A DNA stretch of 64,000 bases from Modestobacter sp. DSM 44400 (GCF_900107175.1 NZ_FNOZ01000025.1:1-64000), one strand, 5' to 3'; shown: positions 43,760 to 52,968, counted from the stretch's first letter. Numbers and translations: made by a program. Notes: a model not told the origin generated them from the letters alone.

Positions 43760-44979
43760 GCTGCCGGGACCAGCAGCGCGACGCACTCCACGTGCGCGGT
43801 CATCGGGAAGCAGTCGAAGGCCCGCAGCCCGGCCAGCCGGTAGCCGGCCTCAGCGAACGCGGCGACGTCGCGGGCCAGCGAGGCCGGGTCGCAGGCAACG
43901 TAGACGACGGCGCGCGGGGCCGCCCCGGCCAGCGCCTGGCTCACCGCGGGGCCCGCGCCTGCCCGCGGCGGGTCCAGGACGACGACGTCCGGACGGCCGA
44001 CGTCCTCGAGCAGCCCCGCGATCCCCTCGGCGTCCAACTCGCCCTCCCACACCTCGGCCTGTGGCAGGTCGGCGAGGTTGGCGTGCGCGGCCGCGCACGC
44101 GGCGCCGTCGGCCTCCACGCAGACCACCCGGCCGGCCGGGCCCACCGCAGAGGCCAGTGACCCGCCGAACAGGCCGGCGCCGGCGTAGAGGTCCAGCACC
44201 GTCTCACCGCTCACCATGGCCGCGAACCCGGCGACCGCCCCCACCAGGGCGTCGGCGGCCCCCGGGTGCACCTGCCAGAAGCCGGTGCCCTCCACCTGCC
44301 AGTCGCGGTCCCAGGCCCGGCGCGCGGCCCGGCCGGATGCCTCGACGGCGCGGTGCTCCCCGGCCGGCACCACCCGGGTCGACTGGGGGTGCCCGCGCCG
44401 GTCCAGCCGGGTGGTGGTGACCGCACCCTCGGAGTCGACGGCGACGTCCACCGCCCCCGCGCCAGGCCACCTCCTGCTCAGCACGGCCCCGGCTGCGGGC
44501 TCCATGGTGATCGGGCAGTCGTCCAGCGGCAGCACCTCCCGCGAGCGGTGCGGGTGCAGGCCGGGGGCGCCGGACCGGTCGACGGCGAACCGGGCCCGGG
44601 ACCGCCAGCGCAGCGGCCCGCCGGGCAGCTCCTCGACCGGCACGTCGACGTCCAACCCGGCCAACCGGAAGAACTGCTCGGCGACCACGTCGGCCTTGAG
44701 CCGGCGCTGCTGCGCCGGGGCGACGTGCTGCCAGTCGCAACCGCCGCACAGCCCTGGACCGGAGTGCGGGCAGGGCCGCTCGACCCGGTCCGGGTGCGCC
44801 TCGAGCACCTCGACGGCGTCGGCCCGGCAGTACTTGACGTGCCGGTCCTCGGTGACCTGCACGACCACGCGCTCGCCGGGCAGCGAGTGCCGCACGAAAA
44901 CCACCCGGCCCTCGTGCCGGGACACGCAGTGCCCGCCGTGCGCCACGGGCCCGACGGTCACCTCGAAGCGCCGGCCCAC
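43756..44979 (-). CDS. TrmA/RumA-family RNA (uracil-5) methyltransferase
   Basis: Methylates uridine in rRNA or tRNA. It has an N-terminal TRAM-like domain (VTVGPVAHGGHCVSRHEGRV), an iron-sulfur Cys set (CPHSGPGLCGGCDWQH), the SAM motif VLDLYAGAGLFGGSLASAVG, and the catalytic region VVYVACDPASLARDVAAF and FDCFPMTAHVECVALL. I take GTG 44979 (407 residues) as start because the frame back to ATG 45084 would translate the structured element that follows the upstream gene; the added residues are Pro/Arg-rich and unlike the family. ATG 45084 remains possible. Confidence 0.88.
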   Translation of the reverse strand: MGRRFEVTVGPVAHGGHCVSRHEGRVVFVRHSLPGERVVVQVTEDRHVKYCRADAVEVLEAHPDRVERPCPHSGPGLCGGCDWQHVAPAQQRRLKADVVAEQFFRLAGLDVDVPVEELPGGPLRWRSRARFAVDRSGAPGLHPHRSREVLPLDDCPITMEPAAGAVLSRRWPGAGAVDVAVDSEGAVTTTRLDRRGHPQSTRVVPAGEHRAVEASGRAARRAWDRDWQVEGTGFWQVHPGAADALVGAVAGFAAMVSGETVLDLYAGAGLFGGSLASAVGPAGRVVCVEADGAACAAAHANLADLPQAEVWEGELDAEGIAGLLEDVGRPDVVVLDPPRAGAGPAVSQALAGAAPRAVVYVACDPASLARDVAAFAEAGYRLAGLRAFDCFPMTAHVECVALLVPAA

Positions 44980-45013
44980 CCAGCCGTCGGCACTGCCCGA
45001 GGCCCCGTCCCCC

Positions 45014-45076
45014 GGCCCCGCTGCAGGGGGCCGCCGCGAGCGCGCGAGTGGTGGGGGGCAGCGGGGTCCTTCCGCT
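45014..45076 (-). terminator. Post-stop structured element A (after the KimA-like gene)
   Basis: Starts 7 bases after the TGA at 45077. On the coding strand GGACCCCGCTGC pairs with GCAGCGGGGCC, again with one bulged A. The base changes relative to elements C and D (GTCC to CTGC in one arm, GGAC to GCAG in the other) keep pairing. It separates the permease gene from the methyltransferase gene. Confidence 0.75.
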
Positions 45077-47110
45077 TCATCCATAGGGCGTCTGCTCCGC
45101 GTCGGTGGTCAGCCCGCGGCGCAGGTCGCCGGGCGCCGGGCGCCCGCCGCCGTCGCCGTCCCGGCCGACCGAGCTCTCCAGCTGCCAGGGGACGGAGGTG
45201 ATCATGACTCCGGGCTGGAACTGCAGCCGGGTGCGCAGCCGCAACGCGCTCTGGTTGTGCAGCAGGTTCTCCCACCAGTGCCCGACCACGTACTGGGGCA
45301 CGAACACCACGACCAGCTCGCGGGGACTGGACCGGCGGATGTCCTTCACGAAGTCCACGACCGGCCGGGTGATCTCCCGGAACGGCGACTCCAGCACGGT
45401 CAGCGGCACCGGGATGTCGTAGCGCTCCCAGTCGAGCTGCAGGTCGCGGGTGTCCGCGTCGTCCACGTTGACCGTCAGCGCGGTCAGCACGTCGGGCCGG
45501 GTGGCCCGGGCGAACGCCAGCGCCCGCAGCGTCGGCTTGTGCACCTTGGAGACCAGCACCACCGCGTGCACCTTGCTGGGCAGGGTGCGGGCGTCGGAGT
45601 CGGGCACCAGCTGGCGGGCCACGTTGGAGTAGTGCCGGTTGATCGACCGCATCAGCAGGAAGATCAACGGCATCGACCCGATGACGATCCAGGCGCCGCC
45701 GGCGAACTTGGTCACCACCACGATCACCAGGACGACGGTGGTCAGCAACCCCCCGACGGTGTTGATGACCCGGGAGCGCTGCATCCGCCGGCGCTCGACC
45801 GGATCGGTCTGGGTGCGCAGCTCCCGGTTCCAGTGCCGCACCATGCCCCACTGGCCGATCGTGAAGCTGGTGAACACTCCGATGATGTACATCTGGATCA
45901 GCTTCGTGGAGTCCGCGTCGAAGGCGACGAGCAGCAGCACGGCGAATCCGGCCAGCAGCAGGATGCCGTTGCTGTAGACCAGCTTGTCGCCGCGGGTGTG
46001 CAGCTGGCGCGGCATGAACCGGTCCTGCGCCAGCACCGAGCCGAGCAGCGGGAAGCCGTTGAACGCGGTGTTAGCGGCCAGGATCAACACCAGCGCGGTC
46101 GCCGCCTGGATGTAGAAGAAGCCGACCGACTGCGGACCGCCGAAGGTCGCCGCCGCCACCTGGGCGATGACCGTCGGCTGCGGAGCGGTCTCGCAGTCGG
46201 TGAAGCCCACCAGGTCGCAGGCGTTCTCCGCATAGCGGACGTCGGAGAGCAGGGCCAGCGCGGTGACCCCGGCGAACATGGTCGCCGCGATGCCGCCCAT
46301 CAGGGCCAGCGTGGTCGCTGCGTTCCGGCTCTTCGGCGGCCGGAAGGCCGGCACCCCGTTGGCGATCGCCTCGACGCCGGTCAGCGCCGTGCACCCGGAG
46401 GCGAAGGCCCGCAGCACGAAGAAGATCAGCGCCAGCCCGGTGACCTGCGCGTAGTCGCCCTCGGGGGTGATCGAGTAGGTGGCGCTCTCGGCGACGACCG
46501 GGTTGTCGGTGAAGAAGTCCCGGAACAGCCCGGTGACGATCATGACCATGATCCCGGTGATGAACAGGTAGGTCGGGACGGCGAAGGTCTTGCCCGACTC
46601 CCGGACCCCACGCAGGTTCGCCGCCACCAGCAGTGCCACCAGCACGACAGCGATGAGCACACGGTGCTGGGCCAGCGCGGGCAGCGCCGAGATGATGTTG
46701 TCGGTGCCCGAGCTGACCGAGACCGCGACGGTCAGCACGTAGTCGGTGAGCAGGGCGCTGGCCACGACCAGCCCGGCGAACTGCCCGTGATTCTTCATGG
46801 CGACCTCGTAGTCGCCGCCGCCCGAGGGGTAGGCGTGCACCACCTGGCGGTAGGACAGCACCACCACGGTGAGCAGCAGCACGACGGCCCCGGCGAGCCA
46901 GGGGGTCAGGAAGAGGAACGCTGTCCCGCCCAGGCTCAGGACGATCAGGATCTCCTGCGTCGCATACGCGACGGAGGACAGCGGGTCGCTGGCGAAGATC
47001 GGCAGGGCCAGGCGCTTCGGCAGCAGGGACTCACCGGCGTCGTTGCTGCGGACGGGGCGGCCGAGGACGAGACGCTTCGGTAGTTGCCCGAGGTCGGACA
47101 GGGTCGGCAC
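45077..47110 (-). CDS. KimA-like APC-superfamily potassium/amino-acid permease
   Basis: A 677-residue permease with twelve membrane segments and a C-terminal cytoplasmic domain of about 200 residues. It closely follows Bacillus subtilis KimA (YdaO) in remembered segments: FASDPLSSVAYATQEILIVL, SYRQVVHAYPSGGGDYEVAM, TDYVLTVAVSVSSGTDNIIS, CTALTGVEAIANGVPAF and LLHNQSALRLRTRLQ. KimA imports potassium and is inhibited by c-di-AMP. Divergent potassium-type TrkA genes support that role. GTG 47110 was chosen because a TACCAT box ends 6 bases upstream; 47131 is an alternative. Confidence 0.88.
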   Translation of the reverse strand: MPTLSDLGQLPKRLVLGRPVRSNDAGESLLPKRLALPIFASDPLSSVAYATQEILIVLSLGGTAFLFLTPWLAGAVVLLLTVVVLSYRQVVHAYPSGGGDYEVAMKNHGQFAGLVVASALLTDYVLTVAVSVSSGTDNIISALPALAQHRVLIAVVLVALLVAANLRGVRESGKTFAVPTYLFITGIMVMIVTGLFRDFFTDNPVVAESATYSITPEGDYAQVTGLALIFFVLRAFASGCTALTGVEAIANGVPAFRPPKSRNAATTLALMGGIAATMFAGVTALALLSDVRYAENACDLVGFTDCETAPQPTVIAQVAAATFGGPQSVGFFYIQAATALVLILAANTAFNGFPLLGSVLAQDRFMPRQLHTRGDKLVYSNGILLLAGFAVLLLVAFDADSTKLIQMYIIGVFTSFTIGQWGMVRHWNRELRTQTDPVERRRMQRSRVINTVGGLLTTVVLVIVVVTKFAGGAWIVIGSMPLIFLLMRSINRHYSNVARQLVPDSDARTLPSKVHAVVLVSKVHKPTLRALAFARATRPDVLTALTVNVDDADTRDLQLDWERYDIPVPLTVLESPFREITRPVVDFVKDIRRSSPRELVVVFVPQYVVGHWWENLLHNQSALRLRTRLQFQPGVMITSVPWQLESSVGRDGDGGGRPAPGDLRRGLTTDAEQTPYG

Positions 47111-47116
47111 GCGGCG

Positions 47117-47122
47117 ATGGTA
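47117..47122 (-). promoter_or_regulatory. -10 box of the KimA-like permease gene (leaderless)
   Basis: TACCAT on the minus strand ends 6 bases before the GTG at 47110. Confidence 0.5.
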
Positions 47123-47317
47123 CGGACGCAACGGGTCCCCGTGTGCCGCCCACGACCGATGTCACGCCAGGGGGTCGTCCCGGTGCGACCCGTCCGGGGC
47201 AGCAGCGGCCCGGTCACCCCCTTCGGCGAAGGCGCCGGGTGTACGTTCGCGCGCTGTACGGCCGGGTGTCCGCACCCGGGCAGAGCAGGCAACCAGCGAA
47301 TGGGCAGGGTGGATCAC

Positions 47318-47983
47318 GTGCACGTGGTCGTGATGGGCTGCGGGCGTGTCGGATCGGCCATCGCCCGCCGCCTGGAGGAGATCGGGCACAGCGTCGCGGT
47401 CATCGACCAGGACCCCGAGGCCTTCCGCCGGCTGGGTCCGGAGTTCGCCGGCCGCCAGGTCACCGGCCTGGGCTTCGACCGGCAGACGCTGCTGGACGCC
47501 GGCATCGACTCCGCAGGCGCCTTCGCCGCGGTGAGCAGCGGCGACAACTCCAACATCATCAGCGCCCGGGTCGCCCGGGAGACCTTCGGCGTCGAACACG
47601 TCGTGGCCCGCATCTACGACTCCAAGCGGGCCGAGGTCTACGAGCGGATGGGCATCCCCAGCGTGGCGACCGTCCCGTGGACGGTGAACCGGCTGATGCG
47701 CGAACTGCTCTCGGTCAAGGTGAGTGAGCTCTGGCGCGAGCCCACCGGCAAGGTGCTGCTGATGCGGGTCACCGTCACCGACGGCTGGGTGGGCCGGCCG
47801 CTGGCCGAGCTCGAGGCCGCTTCCGGGGCCCGCGCCTCCTGGATGGTGCGCTTCGGCGAGGCGCAGCTGCCCACGCCCAGCACCGTCATGCAGACCGGTG
47901 ACCACCTCGTGATGGCCGTCACCGACGAGCTCACCGACCGGGTCCACAAGGTCGTCGAGAACCCCCCGGAGGGGAGGCACTGA
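47318..47983 (+). CDS. TrkA-family potassium regulatory protein (RCK), first of two
   Basis: A 221-residue RCK protein: NAD-binding VVVMGCGRVGSAIARRLEEI and SVAVIDQDPEAFRRL, then the C-terminal RCK_C domain (VLLMRVTVTDGWVGRPLAEL). It would gate or regulate a potassium transporter. GTG 47318 has an AGGGTGG site upstream; ATG 47300 and GTG 47309 are alternatives. Its TGA overlaps the next ATG by one base (TGATG). It corresponds to ceoB of mycobacteria by position. Confidence 0.92.
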   Translation: MHVVVMGCGRVGSAIARRLEEIGHSVAVIDQDPEAFRRLGPEFAGRQVTGLGFDRQTLLDAGIDSAGAFAAVSSGDNSNIISARVARETFGVEHVVARIYDSKRAEVYERMGIPSVATVPWTVNRLMRELLSVKVSELWREPTGKVLLMRVTVTDGWVGRPLAELEAASGARASWMVRFGEAQLPTPSTVMQTGDHLVMAVTDELTDRVHKVVENPPEGRH

Positions 47984-48651
47984 TGCGCGTTGCCATCGTC
48001 GGGGCCGGTGCGGTCGGCCGCTCCATCGCCGGGGAGCTGCTCGGCAACGGCCACTTCGTGATGCTGATCGAGAAGAACGGCGCCAAGGTGCGCGCGAAAT
48101 CCGTGCCCGGCGCCGAGTGGGTGCAGGCCGACGCCTGCGAGGTCACCTCGCTGGAGGAGGCCCAGCTGGCCAGCTGCGACGTGGTCATCGCTGCGACCGG
48201 CGACGACAAGGCCAACCTGGTCGTCTCGCTGCTGGCCAAGACCGAGTTCGCGGTCAACCGGGTCGTCGCCCGGGTCAAGGACCCGCGCAACGAGTGGCTC
48301 TACACCGAGGCGTGGGGCGTCGACGTCGCCGTCTCCACCCCGCGGGTCCTCGCCGCGCTGGTCGAGGAGGCGGTGACCGTGGGCGACGTCGTCCGGCTGA
48401 TGAGCTTCCGCAAGGGCGCGGCCAACCTCGTCGAGATCACCCTGGCCGAGGACACCCCGTGGATCGGCCGGCCGGTGCGCGAGCTCGTCCTCCCCCGGGA
48501 GACAGTGCTCACCACCATCCTGCGCGGCGATCGGGTCATCACCCCGCAGGCCGACGAGCCGCTGGAGGCCGGCGACGAGCTGCTGTTCGTCACCCATGGC
48601 GACATCGAGGAAGAACTGCAGCGGATGCTCTGCGCCGACGGGAACTGTTAG
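47983..48651 (+). CDS. TrkA-family potassium regulatory protein (RCK), second of two
   Basis: A 222-residue RCK protein, starting MRVAIVGAGAVGRSIAGELL, with the RCK_N NAD fold (ATGDDKANLVVSLLAK, VVARVKDPRNEWLY) and an RCK_C domain (WIGRPVRELVLPRETVLTTI). It pairs with the preceding gene, matching the ceoB-ceoC pair of mycobacteria. No TrkH/KtrB channel gene is present here, so the partner may be the divergently encoded KimA-like permease. Confidence 0.93.
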   Translation: MRVAIVGAGAVGRSIAGELLGNGHFVMLIEKNGAKVRAKSVPGAEWVQADACEVTSLEEAQLASCDVVIAATGDDKANLVVSLLAKTEFAVNRVVARVKDPRNEWLYTEAWGVDVAVSTPRVLAALVEEAVTVGDVVRLMSFRKGAANLVEITLAEDTPWIGRPVRELVLPRETVLTTILRGDRVITPQADEPLEAGDELLFVTHGDIEEELQRMLCADGNC

Positions 48652-48715
48652 CAGGAGGACCCCGTCCTCCTCACCCCTCGCAAGCTCAGCGCGAGCCTCT
48701 GGACGGGGCCGCCGG
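48652..48715 (+). terminator. Post-stop structured element D (after the second TrkA gene)
   Basis: GGACCCCGTCC (48657-48667) pairs with GGACGGGGCC (48701-48710) with a bulged A, and CTCGC can pair with GCGAG inside; a local alternative fold is AGGAGGAC-CCC-GTCCTCCT (48653-48671). It begins 5 bases after the TAG and lies before the convergent DUF3159 gene. Confidence 0.75.
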
Positions 48716-48743
48716 GAGCCTGCGCACGGGCCGGTCCAGTACC

Positions 48744-49529
48744 TCAGAGACCGTCGGTGCGGTGGCGGTGCAGTCGCGCGACCACCCACAGGGTGACCGC
48801 AAGCTCCACCGCGGTCACCGGCAGCCCGAGCACCAGCGAGCTGGTGCCCAGCAGCTCGACGTCGTCCTGGAGGTACAGCACCCACTGGACGCCGGCGCGG
48901 AGCAGGAAGACCCCGCCCCACAGCACGGTCAGCCAGGCATAGGCGCGCAGCATCCGGCGGTCCTGCCGCCAGTGCAGCTCCGGGTCGGCGTCCGGCTCCG
49001 GCGGACCGGCAGCAGCCGGCTCGGCCGGCTCCGCAGCCGGCCCGGCGGGGCCGGACCGCCGCGTCGCCCGGCTCCGCAGCGACGACAGCGACGGCAGCGA
49101 GTGCGTCGCCATCGTGCCGAGGTGGCTGGGGGCGAGGAACTCCGCGATGACGCCGACCAGGGGCCAGCGGACGAGGACCGAGCCCAGCAGCACGATGCCC
49201 AGGCCGGCATTGCGGATCAGGCCGACGGCGAAGAAGTCGCGCGCCTCTCCCGACCTCGCCGCGATGGCCACCGCGACCGCGACGGCGAACAGCCCGCTGA
49301 TGCCCTGCTGCACGCTCTCCCGCCGGACCAGTCGCAACAGGAAGACCAGCACGGCGGCACCGAGCGCGGCCCAGATGCCCGGGCGCAGGCCGCCGATCCC
49401 GTTGGCCACGATGAAGGCGACCGTGGGCAGCGTGGCGTCGAGCATGCCGCGCCAGCCACCGAGCTGGCCGAGGACGACGTGCCGGTCGAAGGCGGGCCGA
49501 CTCTCGGGTGCCGGGCTCACCTGGGACAC
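48744..49529 (-). CDS. DUF3159 membrane protein
   Basis: A 261-residue protein with about six membrane segments (MLDATLPTVAFIVANGIGGL, WAALGAAVLVFLLRLV, ISGLFAVAVAVAIAAR). A long Pro/Ala/Glu-rich linker lies in the middle. DUF3159 proteins are conserved beside the dut/TrkA block in actinobacteria; the function is unknown. The start is 1 base from the OB-fold gene stop. Confidence 0.9.
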   Translation of the reverse strand: MSQVSPAPESRPAFDRHVVLGQLGGWRGMLDATLPTVAFIVANGIGGLRPGIWAALGAAVLVFLLRLVRRESVQQGISGLFAVAVAVAIAARSGEARDFFAVGLIRNAGLGIVLLGSVLVRWPLVGVIAEFLAPSHLGTMATHSLPSLSSLRSRATRRSGPAGPAAEPAEPAAAGPPEPDADPELHWRQDRRMLRAYAWLTVLWGGVFLLRAGVQWVLYLQDDVELLGTSSLVLGLPVTAVELAVTLWVVARLHRHRTDGL

Positions 49530-49530
49530 G

Positions 49531-49920
49531 TCACCCGGCGCTCAGCTCGTACCAGGGGTTGTAGATGACCTGACGCCCCTCGAAGGCGGCGAAGCGCCCG
49601 CGGGCGGTGAGCGTGCGGCCCGGCTCGATGCCCGGGATGCGGCGGCGCCCCAGCCAGACCAGCGTCACCGAGCCCGAGCCGTCGAACAGCTCGGCCTCCA
49701 GCGTCGGCACCGTCTCCCGCGGCGTGTAGACGACGGACCTCAGCCGGCCGGTCACGGTGACGACGTCGCCCTTGCGGCAGGCGCTCACCGGCGCGCAGCC
49801 AGCGGTCGCGACCCCCGACTGCAGGGCCTGTGCGTCGATGGTGTGGTCGTCCGCGGTCAGCTTCTGCAGCCTGCGGGACAACCAGCCGCGCGCGCCGGGC
49901 TGGGCACTGGTCTCGGTCAC
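49531..49920 (-). CDS. OB-fold nucleic-acid-binding protein
   Basis: A 129-residue protein with an OB-fold of the RecG/tRNA-anticodon type: KGDVVTVTGRLRSVVYTPRE, VPTLEAELFDGSGSVTLVWL, GRRRIPGIEPGRTLTARGRF, QVIYNPWYEL. Two Cys (ATAGCAPVSACRKGD) precede it. The GTG at 49920 overlaps the hydrolase stop (GTGA). The position corresponds to the small OB-fold gene in the mycobacterial dut block. Confidence 0.88.
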   Translation of the reverse strand: MTETSAQPGARGWLSRRLQKLTADDHTIDAQALQSGVATAGCAPVSACRKGDVVTVTGRLRSVVYTPRETVPTLEAELFDGSGSVTLVWLGRRRIPGIEPGRTLTARGRFAAFEGRQVIYNPWYELSAG

Positions 49921-50759
49921 GATCCCAGCGTAGTTCGGTCCGGGGCCGCTGTCCGACGGCCCATCAGCCAGCCGACCGTGAGCTGCCACGCGTCGCTCGC
50001 CGGATCGATCACTCCCATGTGGTCGCCGGGCACGGCGGCCACCTCGACCCGGTCCCCCGCCGCCGTCGCCGCGGCCGCGTACCGCCGGCTCTGCTCCAGG
50101 GGGACGGTGTCGTCGCCGGTGCCGTGCACGCACAGCACGGCCGCGCCGGTGGGAAGCAGCCGCACCGGGTCGGCGGCGGCGTACCGCTCCGGAACGGCGT
50201 CCGGGCCGCCACCGAGGAAGTCGGCGACCGCGGCCGCCCCCAGCCGCTGCGCGTGCCCGCGGTCCAGGTCCAGCACGCCGGCCTGCAGCACCGCGGCGGA
50301 CACCGTCACCCGCGGCCCGGCCCCCGGCGCACCCGCCGGCAGCTGGTGGCGGCCGGCCACCCAGGCGGCCAGGTGCCCGCCCGCGGAGTGCCCGATCACG
50401 GTCACGTCGGCCAGGTCCAGCCGCGCCGCGTCGGTGAGGTCGGGCAACAGGTCGATCGCGGTCGCCACGTCGGTCAGGGTCTGCGGCCAGCCGCCGCCGG
50501 CGCCGACCCGGCGGTACTCGACGGCGACCGCGGCCCAGCCACGGGCGGCCAGGTCCGCGGCCAGCGGGCGGGCGAGCTCGATGCCGTACCGCGCCCGCCA
50601 GAAGCCACCGTGCAGCACGACGACCACCGGGGCCGGCGCCTCGCCGACCGGATGCTCCGACAGCACGGCGGAGCCGTTCAGCTCCTGCACCGGAGGTGGG
50701 AGGGTGAGCTCCAGGAACTGCGCTGGGTCGGCTCCGTAGGGATGGACCGACGGGGTCAT
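49917..50759 (-). CDS. Alpha/beta hydrolase (esterase/kynurenine-formamidase-like)
   Basis: A 280-residue serine hydrolase: oxyanion segment VVVVLHGGFWRARYG, nucleophile elbow VTVIGHSAGGHLAAW, acid and His regions VLCVHGTGDDTVPLEQSRRY and VAAVPGDHMGVIDP. The HGGFW motif is typical of arylformamidase-like esterases. It overlaps DUF3710 by 4 bases. Substrate unknown. Confidence 0.9.
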   Translation of the reverse strand: MTPSVHPYGADPAQFLELTLPPPVQELNGSAVLSEHPVGEAPAPVVVVLHGGFWRARYGIELARPLAADLAARGWAAVAVEYRRVGAGGGWPQTLTDVATAIDLLPDLTDAARLDLADVTVIGHSAGGHLAAWVAGRHQLPAGAPGAGPRVTVSAAVLQAGVLDLDRGHAQRLGAAAVADFLGGGPDAVPERYAAADPVRLLPTGAAVLCVHGTGDDTVPLEQSRRYAAAATAAGDRVEVAAVPGDHMGVIDPASDAWQLTVGWLMGRRTAAPDRTTLGS

Positions 50760-51460
50760 GCGGTCGGGCCCTCCTGGGCCGCCCTGGCCGCGGCCTGCTG
50801 GCGGGCGATCTGCTCGGCCGCCTGGGCCGGCAGGGTCAGCGGCAGCTGGTCGCGCACCGGCATCGGCTGGGTGCCGCGGGCGACGACGATCGCGCGGAAG
50901 GCGTCCTCGAGCGCAGTCGCCTGCTCTGGGCTCTCCGCGGCCGGCCCGCTGATCATGCCGCGCAGGAACCAGCGGGGGCCGTCAACCCCGACGAAGCGGG
51001 CGGCCCGGTGCGTGGACGGTCCGGCGGGCTGCCCCGGCTGCGCCAGAGCGGGGATCAGCACCTGCCCGGCGAGCTCGGGGCCGAAGGGGCCGGGGACCTC
51101 CGCCAGCCGGCCCCCCTGACCGCTGGCGCTGCGGGCGAGCTCGGCGCGGACGTCGTCCCAGATGCCCCCGGCGCGCGGCGCGGCGAAGGCCGACACCTGC
51201 AGCATCGACTCCCCCAGCCGCAGGGTGGCGCCGATGACCTGCTGCTGGGCGTTCACATCGATCCGCAGCTCCATCCCCGCAAGCGCCGGAACGCGCAGGG
51301 AGCCCAGGTCGATCCGGGACAGACCGTCCTGCGGGGCATCGGCGACGTCCCAGGGGCCGTCGGTCGACAGCTCCTCCCGCTCGCGGTGCTGGGGCTCCGG
51401 CGGGACGCCCCGCTCGCGGAGGCTGCGCTCGATCCGGTTGCGCCGGCGGCCGATCGGCAT
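50756..51460 (-). CDS. DUF3710-family protein
   Basis: A 234-residue actinobacterial protein of unknown function, with a basic head (PIGRRRNRIERSLRERG) and the conserved RIDLGSLRVPALAGMELRID, GGIWDDVRAELARSASGQGG and RWFLRGMISGPAAESPE. The ATG at 51460 has a GAAGGA ribosome site and lies 1 base after the dut stop, so both are co-transcribed. Confidence 0.9.
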   Translation of the reverse strand: MPIGRRRNRIERSLRERGVPPEPQHREREELSTDGPWDVADAPQDGLSRIDLGSLRVPALAGMELRIDVNAQQQVIGATLRLGESMLQVSAFAAPRAGGIWDDVRAELARSASGQGGRLAEVPGPFGPELAGQVLIPALAQPGQPAGPSTHRAARFVGVDGPRWFLRGMISGPAAESPEQATALEDAFRAIVVARGTQPMPVRDQLPLTLPAQAAEQIARQQAAARAAQEGPTA

Positions 51461-51461
51461 C

Positions 51462-52013
51462 TCAGATCTGTCCTTCGGAGGGGGCGGTGGGGTTGGCAAG
51501 CGTGGGGTCGGGGAGTGTGGTGGCTGGGCGGCCGAGGGCCGCAACTCCACCGGTGGAACCGTGCCCGGCCGCGCCGCGGTCGCTGACCGACAACTCGGCG
51601 ACGGGCACGAAGCGGACCCGGACGACGGGCTGGACGACGAGCTGGGCGACCCGGTCGCCGCGGTGCAGGCGCAGGGTGTTGCTCGGGTCGAGGTTGACCA
51701 GGTTGACCTTGATCTCGCCGCGGTAGCCGGCGTCGATGGTGCCCGGCGCGTTCACCAGGCTCAACCCCAGCCGGTGGGCCAGCCCCGACCGCGGGTGCAC
51801 GAAGCCGGCGTAGCCCTCGGGGATGGCCACCGCCACACCGGTGCCCACCAGCGCCCGCTCGTGCGGCGCCAGCTCGACGTCCTCGGCCAGGGTGAGGTCG
51901 GCACCGGCGTCGCCGGGCAGCGCGTAGGCCGGGGCTGTGCCGTGCGCGGACGTCAGCTGCACGGGCACGTCGAACTCGGCCCCGGGTGGAAGTGGCGGGA
52001 TCGGTGCGGACAC
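51462..52013 (-). CDS. dut: dUTP diphosphatase
   Basis: Hydrolyses dUTP to dUMP. The 183-residue protein has the trimeric dUTPase motifs: [17 protein letters not shown] (1), [20 protein letters not shown] (2-3), [27 protein letters not shown] (4) and [10 protein letters not shown] (5), followed by an extra 30-residue tail. The GTG at 52013 is 7 bases after a TAGCCT box, so the operon may have a leaderless transcript. Confidence 0.96.
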   Translation of the reverse strand: MSAPIPPLPPGAEFDVPVQLTSAHGTAPAYALPGDAGADLTLAEDVELAPHERALVGTGVAVAIPEGYAGFVHPRSGLAHRLGLSLVNAPGTIDAGYRGEIKVNLVNLDPSNTLRLHRGDRVAQLVVQPVVRVRFVPVAELSVSDRGAAGHGSTGGVAALGRPATTLPDPTLANPTAPSEGQI

Positions 52014-52020
52014 GGGCGCG

Positions 52021-52026
52021 AGGCTA
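52021..52026 (-). promoter_or_regulatory. -10 box of the dut operon (leaderless)
   Basis: TAGCCT on the minus strand ends 7 bases before the dut GTG at 52013; it drives dut, DUF3710, hydrolase, OB-fold and DUF3159 genes. Confidence 0.5.
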
Positions 52027-52032
52027 GCCGCG

Positions 52033-52968
52033 TCAGTCCGGGGTGCCGGGCGGGCGCTGCCGCGGCAGTGCCGTCCGCAGGTCGGCCAGCAACCGTTCGG
52101 CCAGTGAGGCGGTGGCCTTGCGGTTGCTGCGGGCGGCCAGCGTGGCCCCCACCAGCAGCGGCGCGAGGGAGCTCGCGCTACCGGCCAGCCGGCGGGTGAC
52201 CCGGCGGCGCAGCGCCTGGGCCCCCGCGGATCCCAGCCGGGAGAAGAGGCTGCCCGAGCCGGTGCTGCCGACCGCCCGCTGGGTGCTCCAGCTGGTCAGG
52301 TAGGCCACCGCGCGCTCCCGGGCATCGCCGGGGGCCGGACGGCGGTACAGCTCGTGCAGCTCGCCGACCAGCACGACCTCGACCGCGGCGACCAGCACGG
52401 TCTGCGCCCCCAACTCCAGGGGCATCGCCACGAGGGACGGGGGCGCGAACCACTGGGCGGCGGCCAGCCCGCCGGTGGCCGCGCCGATCGCCCCGGTGAG
52501 CCGGGCCGCGCGGGCGGTGAGCGCCTCGGCGATCTCCTGCTCGGTCGCGCCGGGGTGGGCCTGTTGCAGCCGCTGCCGGTCGCGGATGGGCAGCGCCGGC
52601 GCGGCGGCGTCGAGCAGGTCGGTCAGCAGCCCCCCGGGCGTCCACCGGCTGCGAGGCCCCGTCGTCTCGCCCTCGACGGGGGCGGTCCGGTCGCCGCCGG
52701 CCTTGCTGCTGCCGCGGGAGCGAGCCGCCCCCGCGACCGCCGACACGACGTCGGCCAGCACGCCGGCCGCCGCGCGGCCCGGTGCTGCCCCCGCCCCACT
52801 CCCGGTGGCGTCCCGGCCGAGCAGCCCGGCGACGGCGTCGGCCAGCGCCCGCGCGGCGGCACCGAGGCCGGGTGAGTCGGCCGCCGGGGCACCGGCAGCC
52901 GGACCGCCCACCGGCCGCGGTGCTGGCACGTCCCGGGGCGGGCCGGGCGGGGAGCCGTGCTCTGTCAT
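52033..52968 (-). CDS. Conserved hypothetical protein with a hydrophobic C-terminal half
   Basis: A 311-residue protein. The first 110 residues are Ala/Gly/Pro-rich and low-complexity; the rest has [40 protein letters not shown] and [15 protein letters not shown], which look membrane-associated. The ATG at 52968 has a GGAAGG ribosome site; extending to 53097 would cross element B. I do not recognise a characterised family. Confidence 0.75.
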   Translation of the reverse strand: MTEHGSPPGPPRDVPAPRPVGGPAAGAPAADSPGLGAAARALADAVAGLLGRDATGSGAGAAPGRAAAGVLADVVSAVAGAARSRGSSKAGGDRTAPVEGETTGPRSRWTPGGLLTDLLDAAAPALPIRDRQRLQQAHPGATEQEIAEALTARAARLTGAIGAATGGLAAAQWFAPPSLVAMPLELGAQTVLVAAVEVVLVGELHELYRRPAPGDARERAVAYLTSWSTQRAVGSTGSGSLFSRLGSAGAQALRRRVTRRLAGSASSLAPLLVGATLAARSNRKATASLAERLLADLRTALPRQRPPGTPD

